Below are positions 26,770-34,216 of a DNA stretch of 64,000 nt, piece by piece. This DNA is from Rhodospirillaceae bacterium. Lineage in GTDB: Bacteria > Pseudomonadota > Alphaproteobacteria > Rhodospirillales > Rhodospirillaceae. The notes below the pieces were generated by a model, which searched no databases, was not told the DNA's origin, and saw only the letters and a list, made by a program, of their open reading frames with translations. The position numbers and the translations under genes were made by a program. The number at the start of each line of letters is the position of its first letter. Position 1 is the first letter of the stretch. The DNA is taken from NCBI GenBank assembly GCA_018666155.1, contig JABJAH010000032.1, positions 1 through 64,000 of the forward strand. The letters are read 5' to 3'.

Positions 26770-27855
26770 TTAAGCGGGTTTATCACAAACTCGATCATGC
26801 ATTTGTGCCGGGTTTCCGATCGAGCGAATGACAAAACCTGTGTTCTCAATCGTTTCTTCAACACCCATGGTAACGAAGCCAGGGGCATAGGGCTCGCCGT
26901 TGTCGGCCGAGTCCATCAGGCCTAGGAACCCGCCATAACCGGGGTGATCGTCTGACGTGGTGGAGAAATCCCATAGAACAAACGTCCCACCTGGGCGAAG
27001 AACTCTGAAAGCCTCTGCCAGTGTTTTCTCAATCACAGGCCTGGGAATTTCATGGAAAAGAATATGAGCCGTCACGAGGTCAAAGTGATTGTCTGGAAAC
27101 TCGAGTGCTTCTGAAGCCATTTGGACGAAGTTCACATCCAGATCTTGCTGGATTGCGCGCCAATGACCGTAGCGCACCATGGGCGCTGAGATATCTGTGG
27201 CCCAGACCTCAGCATCGGGATTTCGTTTCTTATGTTCGCATGCAAGTTGTCCAACCGAACAGCCGATCTCTAGGATACGATCAACCTTGCCGTCTTCTGG
27301 CATGGTGGTGCGCTCAGCGAGCTCGCGATGCCAGGCGTCTCCGGCGTTGTTTCCGCCAAAGAAAATCTGAGTACCGCAGTCGTAGTAGAGGCCAGCGAGG
27401 TCATCGCCGACATAGCCGCGTGGCTGAATATGGATTTGGACTTTTGCATAGTCGGGCATTGGAAAGTCGGCGTCGTATTCCAGCGACCCAGGTCCTGTTG
27501 ATTCAGCTTCTTCGAGTTTGCGCAGCCAATCATCTCGTTGCGTATTGATTGATCCGATGATGCGGTCTTTATACATTTCTTGGCAGCTGCGTTTGATGCG
27601 CAGGAAACTCGCGAGTTCCATATCTCCAGCGATAACATCTCGAACTTGTTTGACACAGTCCTTGGTCTGTTCGATTGCAATGCCGTGATCTTTTAGCGTT
27701 TTATTGCCGTGATCCCCGAGCTGCTTCCATCGTGCATGGAGGAGGACATTGCGCGCCTCACATACATAATCAACAAAGCTCTCGTCAGCTCGTGAGGGAA
27801 GGGCCGGCGTGTTGCCATTCATGCCGCGGTCGACGAAGTAGTTGGATCGAGTCAT
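26770..27855 (-). CDS. SAM methyltransferase-like protein, copy 3 (no signal peptide)
   Basis: A 361-residue relative of the two Tat-signal proteins at 7476 and 8949. It keeps the family block VQIHIQPRGYVGDDLAGLYYD, followed by a class I methyltransferase core: motif I RILEIGCSVGQLA, where the last glycine pattern is GCSVG instead of GxGxG, post-I VWATDIS, and FRVLRPGGTFVLWDF. It has no export signal, unlike its paralogues. ATG 27855 is preferred, with GGAG upstream; TTG at 27861 is possible. It lies 19 bases before the exported reductase gene at 26750 and 79 bases after 27935-28630, in one operon with three reductase-like genes. Confidence 0.82.
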   Translation of the reverse strand: MTRSNYFVDRGMNGNTPALPSRADESFVDYVCEARNVLLHARWKQLGDHGNKTLKDHGIAIEQTKDCVKQVRDVIAGDMELASFLRIKRSCQEMYKDRIIGSINTQRDDWLRKLEEAESTGPGSLEYDADFPMPDYAKVQIHIQPRGYVGDDLAGLYYDCGTQIFFGGNNAGDAWHRELAERTTMPEDGKVDRILEIGCSVGQLACEHKKRNPDAEVWATDISAPMVRYGHWRAIQQDLDVNFVQMASEALEFPDNHFDLVTAHILFHEIPRPVIEKTLAEAFRVLRPGGTFVLWDFSTTSDDHPGYGGFLGLMDSADNGEPYAPGFVTMGVEETIENTGFVIRSIGNPAQMHDRVCDKPA

Positions 27856-27934
27856 CGCCAATCTCCAGATTATTCGTTAACCGCAAAAATAGCGGTTTGT
27901 CGGTGGACATGAAAGACCTGTCCGGCCATTGGGT

Positions 27935-28630
27935 TCACCGTGGGCGCAGATGAAACTCAAATCGAGTGCGGCCTTGATATCCCTGGGCCACATAGAGTTG
28001 GCCCATGGCTTCGACCGCCCGCGCCTGTGAGAGCGAGCCAACGTCCAATGGAACCAGACCAACGGCCTCAACGAGCGCTGCGACACGGGCTTTTGCGTCA
28101 GTATCGTTTCCAGCCAGCGGAATAGTTATTGGTCCACCGGCAGCTGACGGATCGACCATGTAGGCGCGGGTGAGGGTGTTGAATGCTTTTACGACGTGGG
28201 CCTTGGGTGCCCACCCTTGAATCAGTTCTGCGGCAGACGGTGTTGCCGCAAGGCTGATTGATTTTTCAGCACCAAAGGCCATCGCATTGATGGGATCGAT
28301 AATGATCTTGCCGTCCAACGGCCCCAGGCCATCCACGATCGTTTTTGCCGGAGCCCAAGGCACGGCCAACAGAATGATATCTGCATTTTTCGCAGCGGCC
28401 GCTTGTGTCGTCGCCGTTGCACCATGACCGGTCAGAGAAACAAGACCCTGGACCTCTGACTCATCTGGAGACCGTGATCCATAAACGACCGTGTGTCCCG
28501 CGGCTGCGAACTTAGGCCCTAGGGCGCTGCCAACACCGCCGGTGCCAATGACCGCAATTGTATCGGCGTTGGCTGACCCTATAAGCAGGAGGGTCAATAC
28601 GGTCGTTAAATTGATCAGGTGCATTTTCAT
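27935..28630 (-). CDS. Exported F420-dependent-reductase-like NADP-fold protein
   Basis: A 231-residue paralogue of 25980-26750. A Sec-type signal peptide (LINLTTVLTLLLIGSANA) ends only one residue before the Rossmann strand TIAVIGTGGVGSALGPKFAA. Other shared blocks are YGSRSPDESEV, ADIILLAVPWAPAKT, IDPINAMAFG, HVVKAFNTLTRAYM and IPLAGNDTDAKARV. The cofactor-binding GxGxxG is intact, so the fold should still bind a dinucleotide. The start ATG 28630 has a GGAAAGG-type site. It begins 27 bases after the cytosolic paralogue ends. Confidence 0.8.
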   Translation of the reverse strand: MKMHLINLTTVLTLLLIGSANADTIAVIGTGGVGSALGPKFAAAGHTVVYGSRSPDESEVQGLVSLTGHGATATTQAAAAKNADIILLAVPWAPAKTIVDGLGPLDGKIIIDPINAMAFGAEKSISLAATPSAAELIQGWAPKAHVVKAFNTLTRAYMVDPSAAGGPITIPLAGNDTDAKARVAALVEAVGLVPLDVGSLSQARAVEAMGQLYVAQGYQGRTRFEFHLRPR

Positions 28631-28657
28631 AAGAGAGGCCTTTCCGATGCTCGAGTT

Positions 28658-29347
28658 TTATCCAGCGGCCCGAACGCCTGCGCTCACTTTGGGTGCCGCG
28701 CCGCGTCTGAAATAGAATTCGAACGCGTCTTCCTTTCGGCCTTGCAGATAGGGAACGATGTAGATCATCGACATCATTTCTAAGGCTCGAGCATGAACAA
28801 GAGGGCCAACGTCAACGGATTCAAAACCAAAGCTTTGGACAAGCTCTGCCACTGCGGTTTTGGCGTCTTCGTCGTCACCAACGATGGGGACCGAAACCGG
28901 ACCGCCCGCGGCTTCAGGGTTAGCAATCACATGAAAGCCGACGGTGTTGAACGCCTTGATGACAGTACTGCCCGGCAGCCATTTCTGGATACTTTCCCCG
29001 GACGATGTATCAGTCGCTATTTCCATCAAACCATGGGAGCCGAAAGACAGGGCATTGGTGACATCGATGATGGTCTTGCCGTCTACCGCACCCAATGACG
29101 ATGCGGCCTTTTCAGCACCGGCCCAGGGCACGGCGAACACAATAAGATCGGCTGCTGCAGCTGCATCAGTCGGGCTGCTGGCGGTCGTGCCGCCTCCAGT
29201 CTTCTGAACTAAAGCCGCCGTTTCTTCGCTATCCGGAGCCCGCGATCCGAATATGACGGTGTGGCCGAGTGAGGCCAGACGGCCACCGATGGCGCCGCCC
29301 ATGCGGCCGGTTCCAATGACAGCTATGGTTTTCGTTGCGTTAGACAT
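28658..29347 (-). CDS. F420-dependent-reductase-like NADP-fold protein (cytosolic form)
   Basis: A 229-residue protein of the same family as 25980 and 27935 but without a signal peptide: the chain starts MSNATKTIAVIGTGRMGG, only seven residues before the first strand. It has FGSRAPDSEETAAL, ADLIVFAVPWAGAEK, VIKAFNTVGFHVI and VPIVGDDEDAKTAV. Relatives (PF03807) include NADPH:F420 reductases and bacterial NADPH-dependent ferric or quinone reductases such as STEAP-like folds. It is the first gene of the four-gene operon. As the only form lacking a leader, it is the likely ancestor-type copy. Confidence 0.83.
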   Translation of the reverse strand: MSNATKTIAVIGTGRMGGAIGGRLASLGHTVIFGSRAPDSEETAALVQKTGGGTTASSPTDAAAAADLIVFAVPWAGAEKAASSLGAVDGKTIIDVTNALSFGSHGLMEIATDTSSGESIQKWLPGSTVIKAFNTVGFHVIANPEAAGGPVSVPIVGDDEDAKTAVAELVQSFGFESVDVGPLVHARALEMMSMIYIVPYLQGRKEDAFEFYFRRGAAPKVSAGVRAAG

Positions 29348-29437
29348 TGGCGTCAGTCTCCAGATTATCGAGCAAAGGAATTTAAGGTATCGCCATCATA
29401 TCCGCTGATCGACGCCCGTCCATGAATACCGGACCCG

Positions 29438-29926
29438 CTAGAGGGCGTAGGTAAGGCGAATCGCTGTGGCGGTGTGATCGGGCAGGGACTCAGGGCGGCG
29501 GCTTTCTTCGACCCAACCCTGGGCCAGATAGAAGGTCTGAGCCGAAGTGTTTCCGTCTATCAGGTCGAGATAAAGGAACGTGACGTCCTTCTCTTTGAAA
29601 TACGCCTTAACAGCGCTCATTAGCGCGCCACCGATGCCTTTACGCTGATGATCGGGGTGGACATAGCAGGCCCATACATAGCCGCTTGTATCGACGCCAA
29701 GGACGGCGGCGAGGGTGCCGCGAAGCTCCGCTAGCCATAACTCCTGGCTTCGGCTTGCAATCAAACCCGCGATTGAGTTTTCAGCGGTGAGCAGGGTGAT
29801 GGTGGTTGAGGGCAGAAATTCGGCGTTGGACGCTGTCCAGGCGTGTTCGACCAGGGTCGTCGCGCTGGAGAGGTCGTCAGGGCCGGCCCGCCGTATCTGG
29901 GGGGTATCTGTACCGAGATCAGTCAT
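29438..29926 (-). CDS. GNAT-family N-acetyltransferase
   Basis: A 162-residue GNAT fold protein. The acetyl-CoA loop reads VHPDHQRKGIGGALMSAV (Q/RxxGxG/A), preceded by a strand ending GYVWACY and followed by VTFLYLDLIDGNTSAQTFYLAQGW, the usual C-terminal helix-strand. It transfers an acetyl group to an amine; the acceptor is not evident. ATG 29926. It stands alone between the reductase operon and rpsU. Confidence 0.88.
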   Translation of the reverse strand: MTDLGTDTPQIRRAGPDDLSSATTLVEHAWTASNAEFLPSTTITLLTAENSIAGLIASRSQELWLAELRGTLAAVLGVDTSGYVWACYVHPDHQRKGIGGALMSAVKAYFKEKDVTFLYLDLIDGNTSAQTFYLAQGWVEESRRPESLPDHTATAIRLTYAL

Positions 29927-30087
29927 AAGCTCACTATACGGCGCAGTAGGGACTTCAGGGTGGCTATATCTTCAGCCTATGAGGTTTTTGAAACAGTCCC
30001 AATGCAAACGGCGCCGCTCTGACAAGCCGCGCCGTAATACTTTATTGAATTTCTTCCGAACCTCGGAGGCTCGGGACGATAACTGGG

Positions 30088-30294
30088 CTAAAAGCCCTCG
30101 CGTTCGATGCGCTTGCGCTCAAGCTTACGGGCACGACGGACGGCCTCGGACTTTTCCCGAGCACGCTTTTCCGACGGCTTCTCATAGGCCTTACGGAGCT
30201 TCATTTCGCGGAATACGCCTTCCCGCTGCATCTTCTTCTTCAGGGCTTTTAGCGCCTGATCGACATTGTTATCGCGTACGACGACCTGAACCAG
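30088..30294 (-). CDS. rpsU: 30S ribosomal protein S21, apparent CTG start
   Basis: A 68-residue S21: [18 protein letters not shown], then [20 protein letters not shown] and a basic C-terminus ending KRIEREGF. It is a small-subunit protein that helps mRNA-16S rRNA pairing. No ATG, GTG or TTG lies at the expected start. The frame reads CTG GTT CAG GTC, and a near-ideal ribosome site AAGGAG sits seven bases before the CTG, so CTG at 30292-30294 is the best start. The next in-frame ATG would remove the first 21 residues, which are conserved. A promoter candidate lies upstream at 30367-30395. Confidence 0.9.
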   Translation of the reverse strand: MVQVVVRDNNVDQALKALKKKMQREGVFREMKLRKAYEKPSEKRAREKSEAVRRARKLERKRIEREGF

Positions 30295-30366
30295 GGTTCG
30301 TCTCCTTTTTTAACTAAATTGTTCGCTAGGGGGGGCTCATATCAGTGCCAATCCCAGAAGGCGCGG

Positions 30367-30395
30367 TATATATCATAGGGAATCTACCTTGTGAA
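30367..30395 (-). promoter_or_regulatory. Candidate sigma70-type promoter for rpsU
   Basis: On the minus strand TTCACA (30395-30390), 17-base spacer, TATATA (30372-30367). The expected start of transcription would leave a leader of about 65 bases before the rpsU ribosome site. Found by eye. Confidence 0.45.
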
Positions 30396-30453
30396 GGCCT
30401 GTTCGCCAGGGCCAACGGGCTTGAAACTGCTTTGTTTCCGGGCAATTAGCCAT

Positions 30454-30481
30454 TTGCCCAAAGGCTTAGGACTCCTATATT
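30454..30481 (+). promoter_or_regulatory. Candidate promoter for def-COQ9 operon
   Basis: TTGCCC (30454-30459), 16-base spacer, TATATT (30476-30481), about 60 bases before the def start. It diverges from the rpsU promoter candidate. The spacer is one base shorter than optimal. Confidence 0.3.
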
Positions 30482-30541
30482 GATCACCAATCCGAGGCGG
30501 CCTCTATAAGCCGCCCACAACCAAAGAATATTCAGCAGTAC

Positions 30542-31150
30542 ATGGCCATTTTAGATATTGCCCGCATGGGGCACCCCATCCTTAAGGGACGCTCCCACGA
30601 GGTCACCAATTTTGATGATCCGGAGCTTCATACCTTCATCGACGATATGAAGGAGACCATGGTGCATGCCGGGGGCGTTGGCTTGGCAGCGCCGCAAGTT
30701 TACGTGCCCCTTCGCATTGTTATCTTCTTTGTTCCGGAAGGCCGTGACGGCGGTGCCGCCGTGCCCATGACGGTAATGATCAATCCTGTCATCAAGCCGG
30801 TCTCTGATGCCATGGCTGAAGATTGGGAAGGCTGCCTGTCAGTCCCCTACCTAACGGGTGTGGTTCCACGCTGGACGCAGATCAAATATTCCTATCAGGA
30901 TGTCGATGGATCCCTCCGGGAACGTTCTGCAGAAGGGTTTCATGCACGCGTTGTCCAGCATGAAACGGATCACTTGGACGGGGTTCTCTATCCCATGCGA
31001 ATGATTGATATCGCGACCTTGTCCTTCACCGATGCCCAGGCCGATGACGAAGAGGAAGACCTGGAGGACGGCGAGAGTGACGATGAGACGCTCGAACACG
31101 AGGCGGAAACCGATGTTCCCGAGCGCGATGCAGCGGAACCTGCCTTATGA
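30542..31150 (+). CDS. def: Peptide deformylase with acidic C-terminal tail
   Basis: A 202-residue peptide deformylase, which removes the formyl group from nascent protein N-termini. All three motifs are present: GGVGLAAPQVYVP (motif 1), WEGCLSVP (motif 2, metal Cys) and VVQHETDHLDGVLYP (motif 3, HExxH metal histidines). The catalytic domain ends near residue 160; the rest is a strongly acidic tail rich in Asp and Glu (ADDEEEDLEDGESDDETLEHE). That tail is not part of the usual enzyme. The stop overlaps the COQ9 start (ATGA at 31147), so the two are coupled. No strong ribosome site is visible before ATG 30542. Confidence 0.95.
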   Translation: MAILDIARMGHPILKGRSHEVTNFDDPELHTFIDDMKETMVHAGGVGLAAPQVYVPLRIVIFFVPEGRDGGAAVPMTVMINPVIKPVSDAMAEDWEGCLSVPYLTGVVPRWTQIKYSYQDVDGSLRERSAEGFHARVVQHETDHLDGVLYPMRMIDIATLSFTDAQADDEEEDLEDGESDDETLEHEAETDVPERDAAEPAL

Positions 31151-31788
31151 CGGACAAGAACGCCCGCCGCGATGCCATTATTCTCGCGGCCCTCGTGCAC
31201 ATTCCATTCGATGGATGGACAATTGACGCGTTGAACCGTGGTGCGGCTGACGCGGGACTGACACCGGCCGACGTCGACATCCTATTTCCGCAGGGGCCAC
31301 GTGCCGCTGTCCGCCACTGGCTCCAAATGGCGGACCGCCTGATGCTTGAGGACTTGGCTGAAACCGATCTCGAAGCTCTGCGTATCCGGGATCGTATCGC
31401 GATGCTTGTCCGCACGCGGCTAGAGCGCTGGACTCTCCATCGTGAGGCAGTCCGCCGCGCACTTGCAATTTCCATTTTGCCGGGTTTTGCGGAAGACGGC
31501 CTGCGCAGTGGTTATGCCACGGTAGACGCTATGTGGCGCGCTGCTGGTGACCGTTCAACGGACTATAACTTTTACACCAAGCGTGGATTGCTGGCGGCCG
31601 TCTACTCCTCGACGCTTTTGGTTTGGCTCGATGACCGGTCCGAGGGATGCGCTGACACATGGGCGTTTCTCGACCGCCGCATTGCCGACGTCATGAAAGT
31701 GCCAAAGGCGCAGGCGCGCGTCAAAGAGGTCTTATCCCGATTACCGAATCCGTTAAGTCTGTTTAGGCGAGCTCGCCGGACAGCCTAG
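31147..31788 (+). CDS. COQ9 family ubiquinone biosynthesis protein
   Basis: A 213-residue COQ9 protein, with the N-terminal TetR-like helical part (AALVHIPFDGWTIDALNRGAAD) and the C-terminal conserved AMWRAAGDRSTDYNFYTKRG, then LAAVYSSTLLVWLDD. COQ9 binds lipid and partners COQ7-type hydroxylases in ubiquinone synthesis. ATG 31147 overlaps the def stop. Its own stop shares the bases CTAG with the stop of the convergent gene at 31785. Confidence 0.92.
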   Translation: MTDKNARRDAIILAALVHIPFDGWTIDALNRGAADAGLTPADVDILFPQGPRAAVRHWLQMADRLMLEDLAETDLEALRIRDRIAMLVRTRLERWTLHREAVRRALAISILPGFAEDGLRSGYATVDAMWRAAGDRSTDYNFYTKRGLLAAVYSSTLLVWLDDRSEGCADTWAFLDRRIADVMKVPKAQARVKEVLSRLPNPLSLFRRARRTA

Positions 31789-32576
31789 CCGTCCATCGGT
31801 TTCTGAAACTTAAGTACAAAACGATGGGTGTCACCCCGAAGGTCCGGCTGAAAGACAATCACATCGAGTGAATCTTCAAGGTTCTCTAAAACGTCGGTCT
31901 CGCCAACCAATTCAAAGCCCGCCGCCGTCACTTCGTCGACAACGACATGGCGCTCGATACGATGATTGCCGCGCACATCTGTGATGCCCATCCCGGGTGC
32001 GGCGTGATGATCGATGACGCCGTAAATACCGCCCGGCTTGAGCGTCTTGTAGATCGCTTTATTCATCGACGCCCGGTCTATCTCAAGCCAGAAGGTGTCG
32101 TGGTAAAACAGAATCATGTAGGCCTGATCAAGTGTGTTGGCGGGGATCTGGGGATCTTCTAATTCCGACGTCAGTTCCTCGACGTTGGTCAAGCCGGACG
32201 CCGCAATCCGCGGGCCCAAGGGGGTGCCTTCCGTGATGCGATCTGCCAGCCAGCTATTGTTTTGGCCGAATACGGTTCCGTCTGGCCCAACCATCTCTGA
32301 TAGGACGCCGACGTAGTACCCGCGAGAGGCCATGAATTCGGCAACCGTATCGCCACGCTCAAGTCCAAAGAACGCCATAACTTGGTCCGGGCGTCGGCCG
32401 GCATCGCGATCTTTGTCTTCGTCTGGTCGGCTGTCCGCTTGCAGCGCCTTCGTCATGAAACCGGGCACTTTGATTTCAGCCCCTGGCGTCACGCCAGCGG
32501 CGCCGACCTGGGGCGAAGCCAGGCTGATAGCCAGTGAAAGAGCAATGACGGTTGAAGAAAAAAGACGACCCAACAT
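31785..32576 (-). CDS. Exported COG4798-type methyltransferase-like protein, copy 1
   Basis: A 263-residue protein with a Sec signal peptide (LFSSTVIALSLAISLASP, cleavage near VGAAG) followed by a predicted-methyltransferase (COG4798) body: RRPDQVMAFFGLERGDTVAEF, VGPDGTVFGQNN, KPGGIYGVIDHHAAPGMG and ending HRFVLKFQKP. In the SAM-loop position it has MASRGYY rather than the usual glycine pair, so SAM binding is doubtful. ATG 32576 is chosen from the signal peptide that follows; upstream in-frame starts lead into the divergent gene region. It is a close paralogue of 33343-34131. Function unknown. Confidence 0.8.
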   Translation of the reverse strand: MLGRLFSSTVIALSLAISLASPQVGAAGVTPGAEIKVPGFMTKALQADSRPDEDKDRDAGRRPDQVMAFFGLERGDTVAEFMASRGYYVGVLSEMVGPDGTVFGQNNSWLADRITEGTPLGPRIAASGLTNVEELTSELEDPQIPANTLDQAYMILFYHDTFWLEIDRASMNKAIYKTLKPGGIYGVIDHHAAPGMGITDVRGNHRIERHVVVDEVTAAGFELVGETDVLENLEDSLDVIVFQPDLRGDTHRFVLKFQKPMDG

Positions 32577-32691
32577 GGCGGAAACCTCTAGGTTTATGAG
32601 GCGCGTATCATGCCAAGGCCCATCGAGCTTGTCCTGGCAAAACAGACCGTTAACATGAGAATTTGATGATCCTGCATAAGGCGAACGGGCG

Positions 32692-33324
32692 ATGCAATTC
32701 GATACTAAGACTGCGGCATTACTACTCATAGACCTGCAAGTCGGTTTTTGCTCACCCGACGGGCATACCGGACGCCGCCTCGATGTCTCCGGATTCGAGC
32801 CGGTTCTGAACTCTGCGAAACGGTTGGCGATTGCGGCCCGTGCTGCGGGTATGCCGGTGATCTATACGACCATGGCCTTTGCGCCGGACTACTCCAATGG
32901 CGGACTAACAACGTCGGAGCTCAGGCCCAATCTCAAGGAGGACAACGCTCTTCGTGCTGATAGGCCCGACCGAGAGATCATGCCAATGCTTGAGCCTCAG
33001 GCAGACGATATCATTATCGAGAAACAGCGCTACTCGGCGATGATTAAGTCGCCGTTACCCGCTTTGCTGGAGGAGCGAAAAATAGAAGGTCTCGTCGTCG
33101 GAGGCGTTACGACATCGATGTGTGTTGAGAGCACGGTCCGAGACCTAGCGATGATGGATTATCGCGTTTTTGTTGTGCCTGAGACCTGTGGTGACCTTAA
33201 ATCCGATTTTCATGATCGTGCCATGCAGATGTTCGCATTGGCTTTTGGCCGCGTTGTTCCCGAAGCCAATATGTTATCGGCGATTAAGGCAGGGTCAGAG
33301 GAGTTTCCGCATCAAGCGCGGTAA
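32692..33324 (+). CDS. Isochorismatase-family cysteine hydrolase
   Basis: A 210-residue cysteine hydrolase. The triad is visible: Asp in ALLLIDLQVGF near residue 14, Lys in IIEKQRYSAM near 111, and Cys in VGGVTTSMCVESTVRD near 145. Family members hydrolyse isochorismate, nicotinamide, N-carbamoyl compounds or similar amides. Nothing in the sequence picks one. It lies between two exported methyltransferase-like paralogues, divergent from the first and convergent with the second (18 bases between stops). ATG 32692, cytosolic. Confidence 0.9.
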   Translation: MQFDTKTAALLLIDLQVGFCSPDGHTGRRLDVSGFEPVLNSAKRLAIAARAAGMPVIYTTMAFAPDYSNGGLTTSELRPNLKEDNALRADRPDREIMPMLEPQADDIIIEKQRYSAMIKSPLPALLEERKIEGLVVGGVTTSMCVESTVRDLAMMDYRVFVVPETCGDLKSDFHDRAMQMFALAFGRVVPEANMLSAIKAGSEEFPHQAR

Positions 33325-33342
33325 CTCCTCCGCCCATTTGTC

Positions 33343-34131
33343 CTAAGAAGGTTTGCGGAACTTGAGAACAAACCGGTGGGTCTTGCCGCGAAGGGGTGGG
33401 GCAAAGACGCTGACGTTGAGGGGGTCATCGAGATTCTCGAGGACATCTGTTTCACCCGCCAACTCAAAACCGGCCTGCATGATTTCTTCGACCACGAGAT
33501 GCCGTTCGGTGCGGTGATTTTTTGTTAGATCCAAAAGGCCCATGCCAGGAGCTGCGTGGTGATCAATAATGCCATAGATACCACCGGGCTTGAGCGAATC
33601 AAAAACGGCTTTATTCATTGCTGTGCGGTCAGTGTTAAAACCGCCCATCGCATCATGATAAATCAAAACGATGAAAACAGAGTCCATTTCACCCTTGGGC
33701 AAATTTGGTTTTTCAAGTTCGCTGACCAGATCAACAACGTTCGTTAACCCCTGTTCGGCGATGCGCTTCTCAATGGGTGATTTACCATCGTCTTGGCGCT
33801 TCATGATCCAGTCGTTGTTTTGGCCGTAAACCACACCAGTTTCGCCAACGATCCCTGAGAGAACACCCGCGTAGTAGCCACCGAAGGTCAGTAGTTCGGC
33901 AGTTTTATCTCCAGGCTTAACATCGAAGAAGGCCATGACTTTGCCAGGCTGACGATTGGCGTCTCTCGCTTTCTCTTCGTCTGGTCGCTGATCACTTTTA
34001 AGGGCGTTGGAAATATAAGCCGGGACGACAATGTCGCCGCCGGACACGATTTTATCGGCCAATTGCGCATTTGCCGAGAACGTGAAGAGGGCGAATGCTA
34101 CAGCTGTCGCGACAGTAAGGAGCTTGTTCAT
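33343..34131 (-). CDS. Exported COG4798-type methyltransferase-like protein, copy 2
   Basis: A 262-residue paralogue of 31785-32576 with a clear Sec signal peptide (LLTVATAVAFALFTFSANA, cleavage before Gln). Shared blocks: NALKSDQRPDEEKARDANRQ, KVMAFFDVKPGDKTAELL, VGETGVVYGQNNDW, KPGGIYGIIDHHAAPGMG and the ending HRFVLKFRKP. Its SAM-loop region TFGGYYAG keeps two glycines, unlike copy 1. The repeated IDHHAAPGMG with paired histidines is a striking conserved site and could bind metal. ATG 34131 has CAGGGGAAG upstream. Confidence 0.82.
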   Translation of the reverse strand: MNKLLTVATAVAFALFTFSANAQLADKIVSGGDIVVPAYISNALKSDQRPDEEKARDANRQPGKVMAFFDVKPGDKTAELLTFGGYYAGVLSGIVGETGVVYGQNNDWIMKRQDDGKSPIEKRIAEQGLTNVVDLVSELEKPNLPKGEMDSVFIVLIYHDAMGGFNTDRTAMNKAVFDSLKPGGIYGIIDHHAAPGMGLLDLTKNHRTERHLVVEEIMQAGFELAGETDVLENLDDPLNVSVFAPPLRGKTHRFVLKFRKPS

Positions 34132-34216
34132 GGACTTCCCCTGAGTGTTTTGAATTCGTGCGTTGCGCTACAATACGCCGGGTAGTGGCCTATGAGAACC
34201 GTGCGTTTCTATAGCG

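Noticed and set aside
30008..30035. GC-rich hairpin downstream of rpsU
   Set aside because: Stem ACGGCGC/GCGCCGT is good, but no T run follows on the minus strand, so it was not listed as a terminator.
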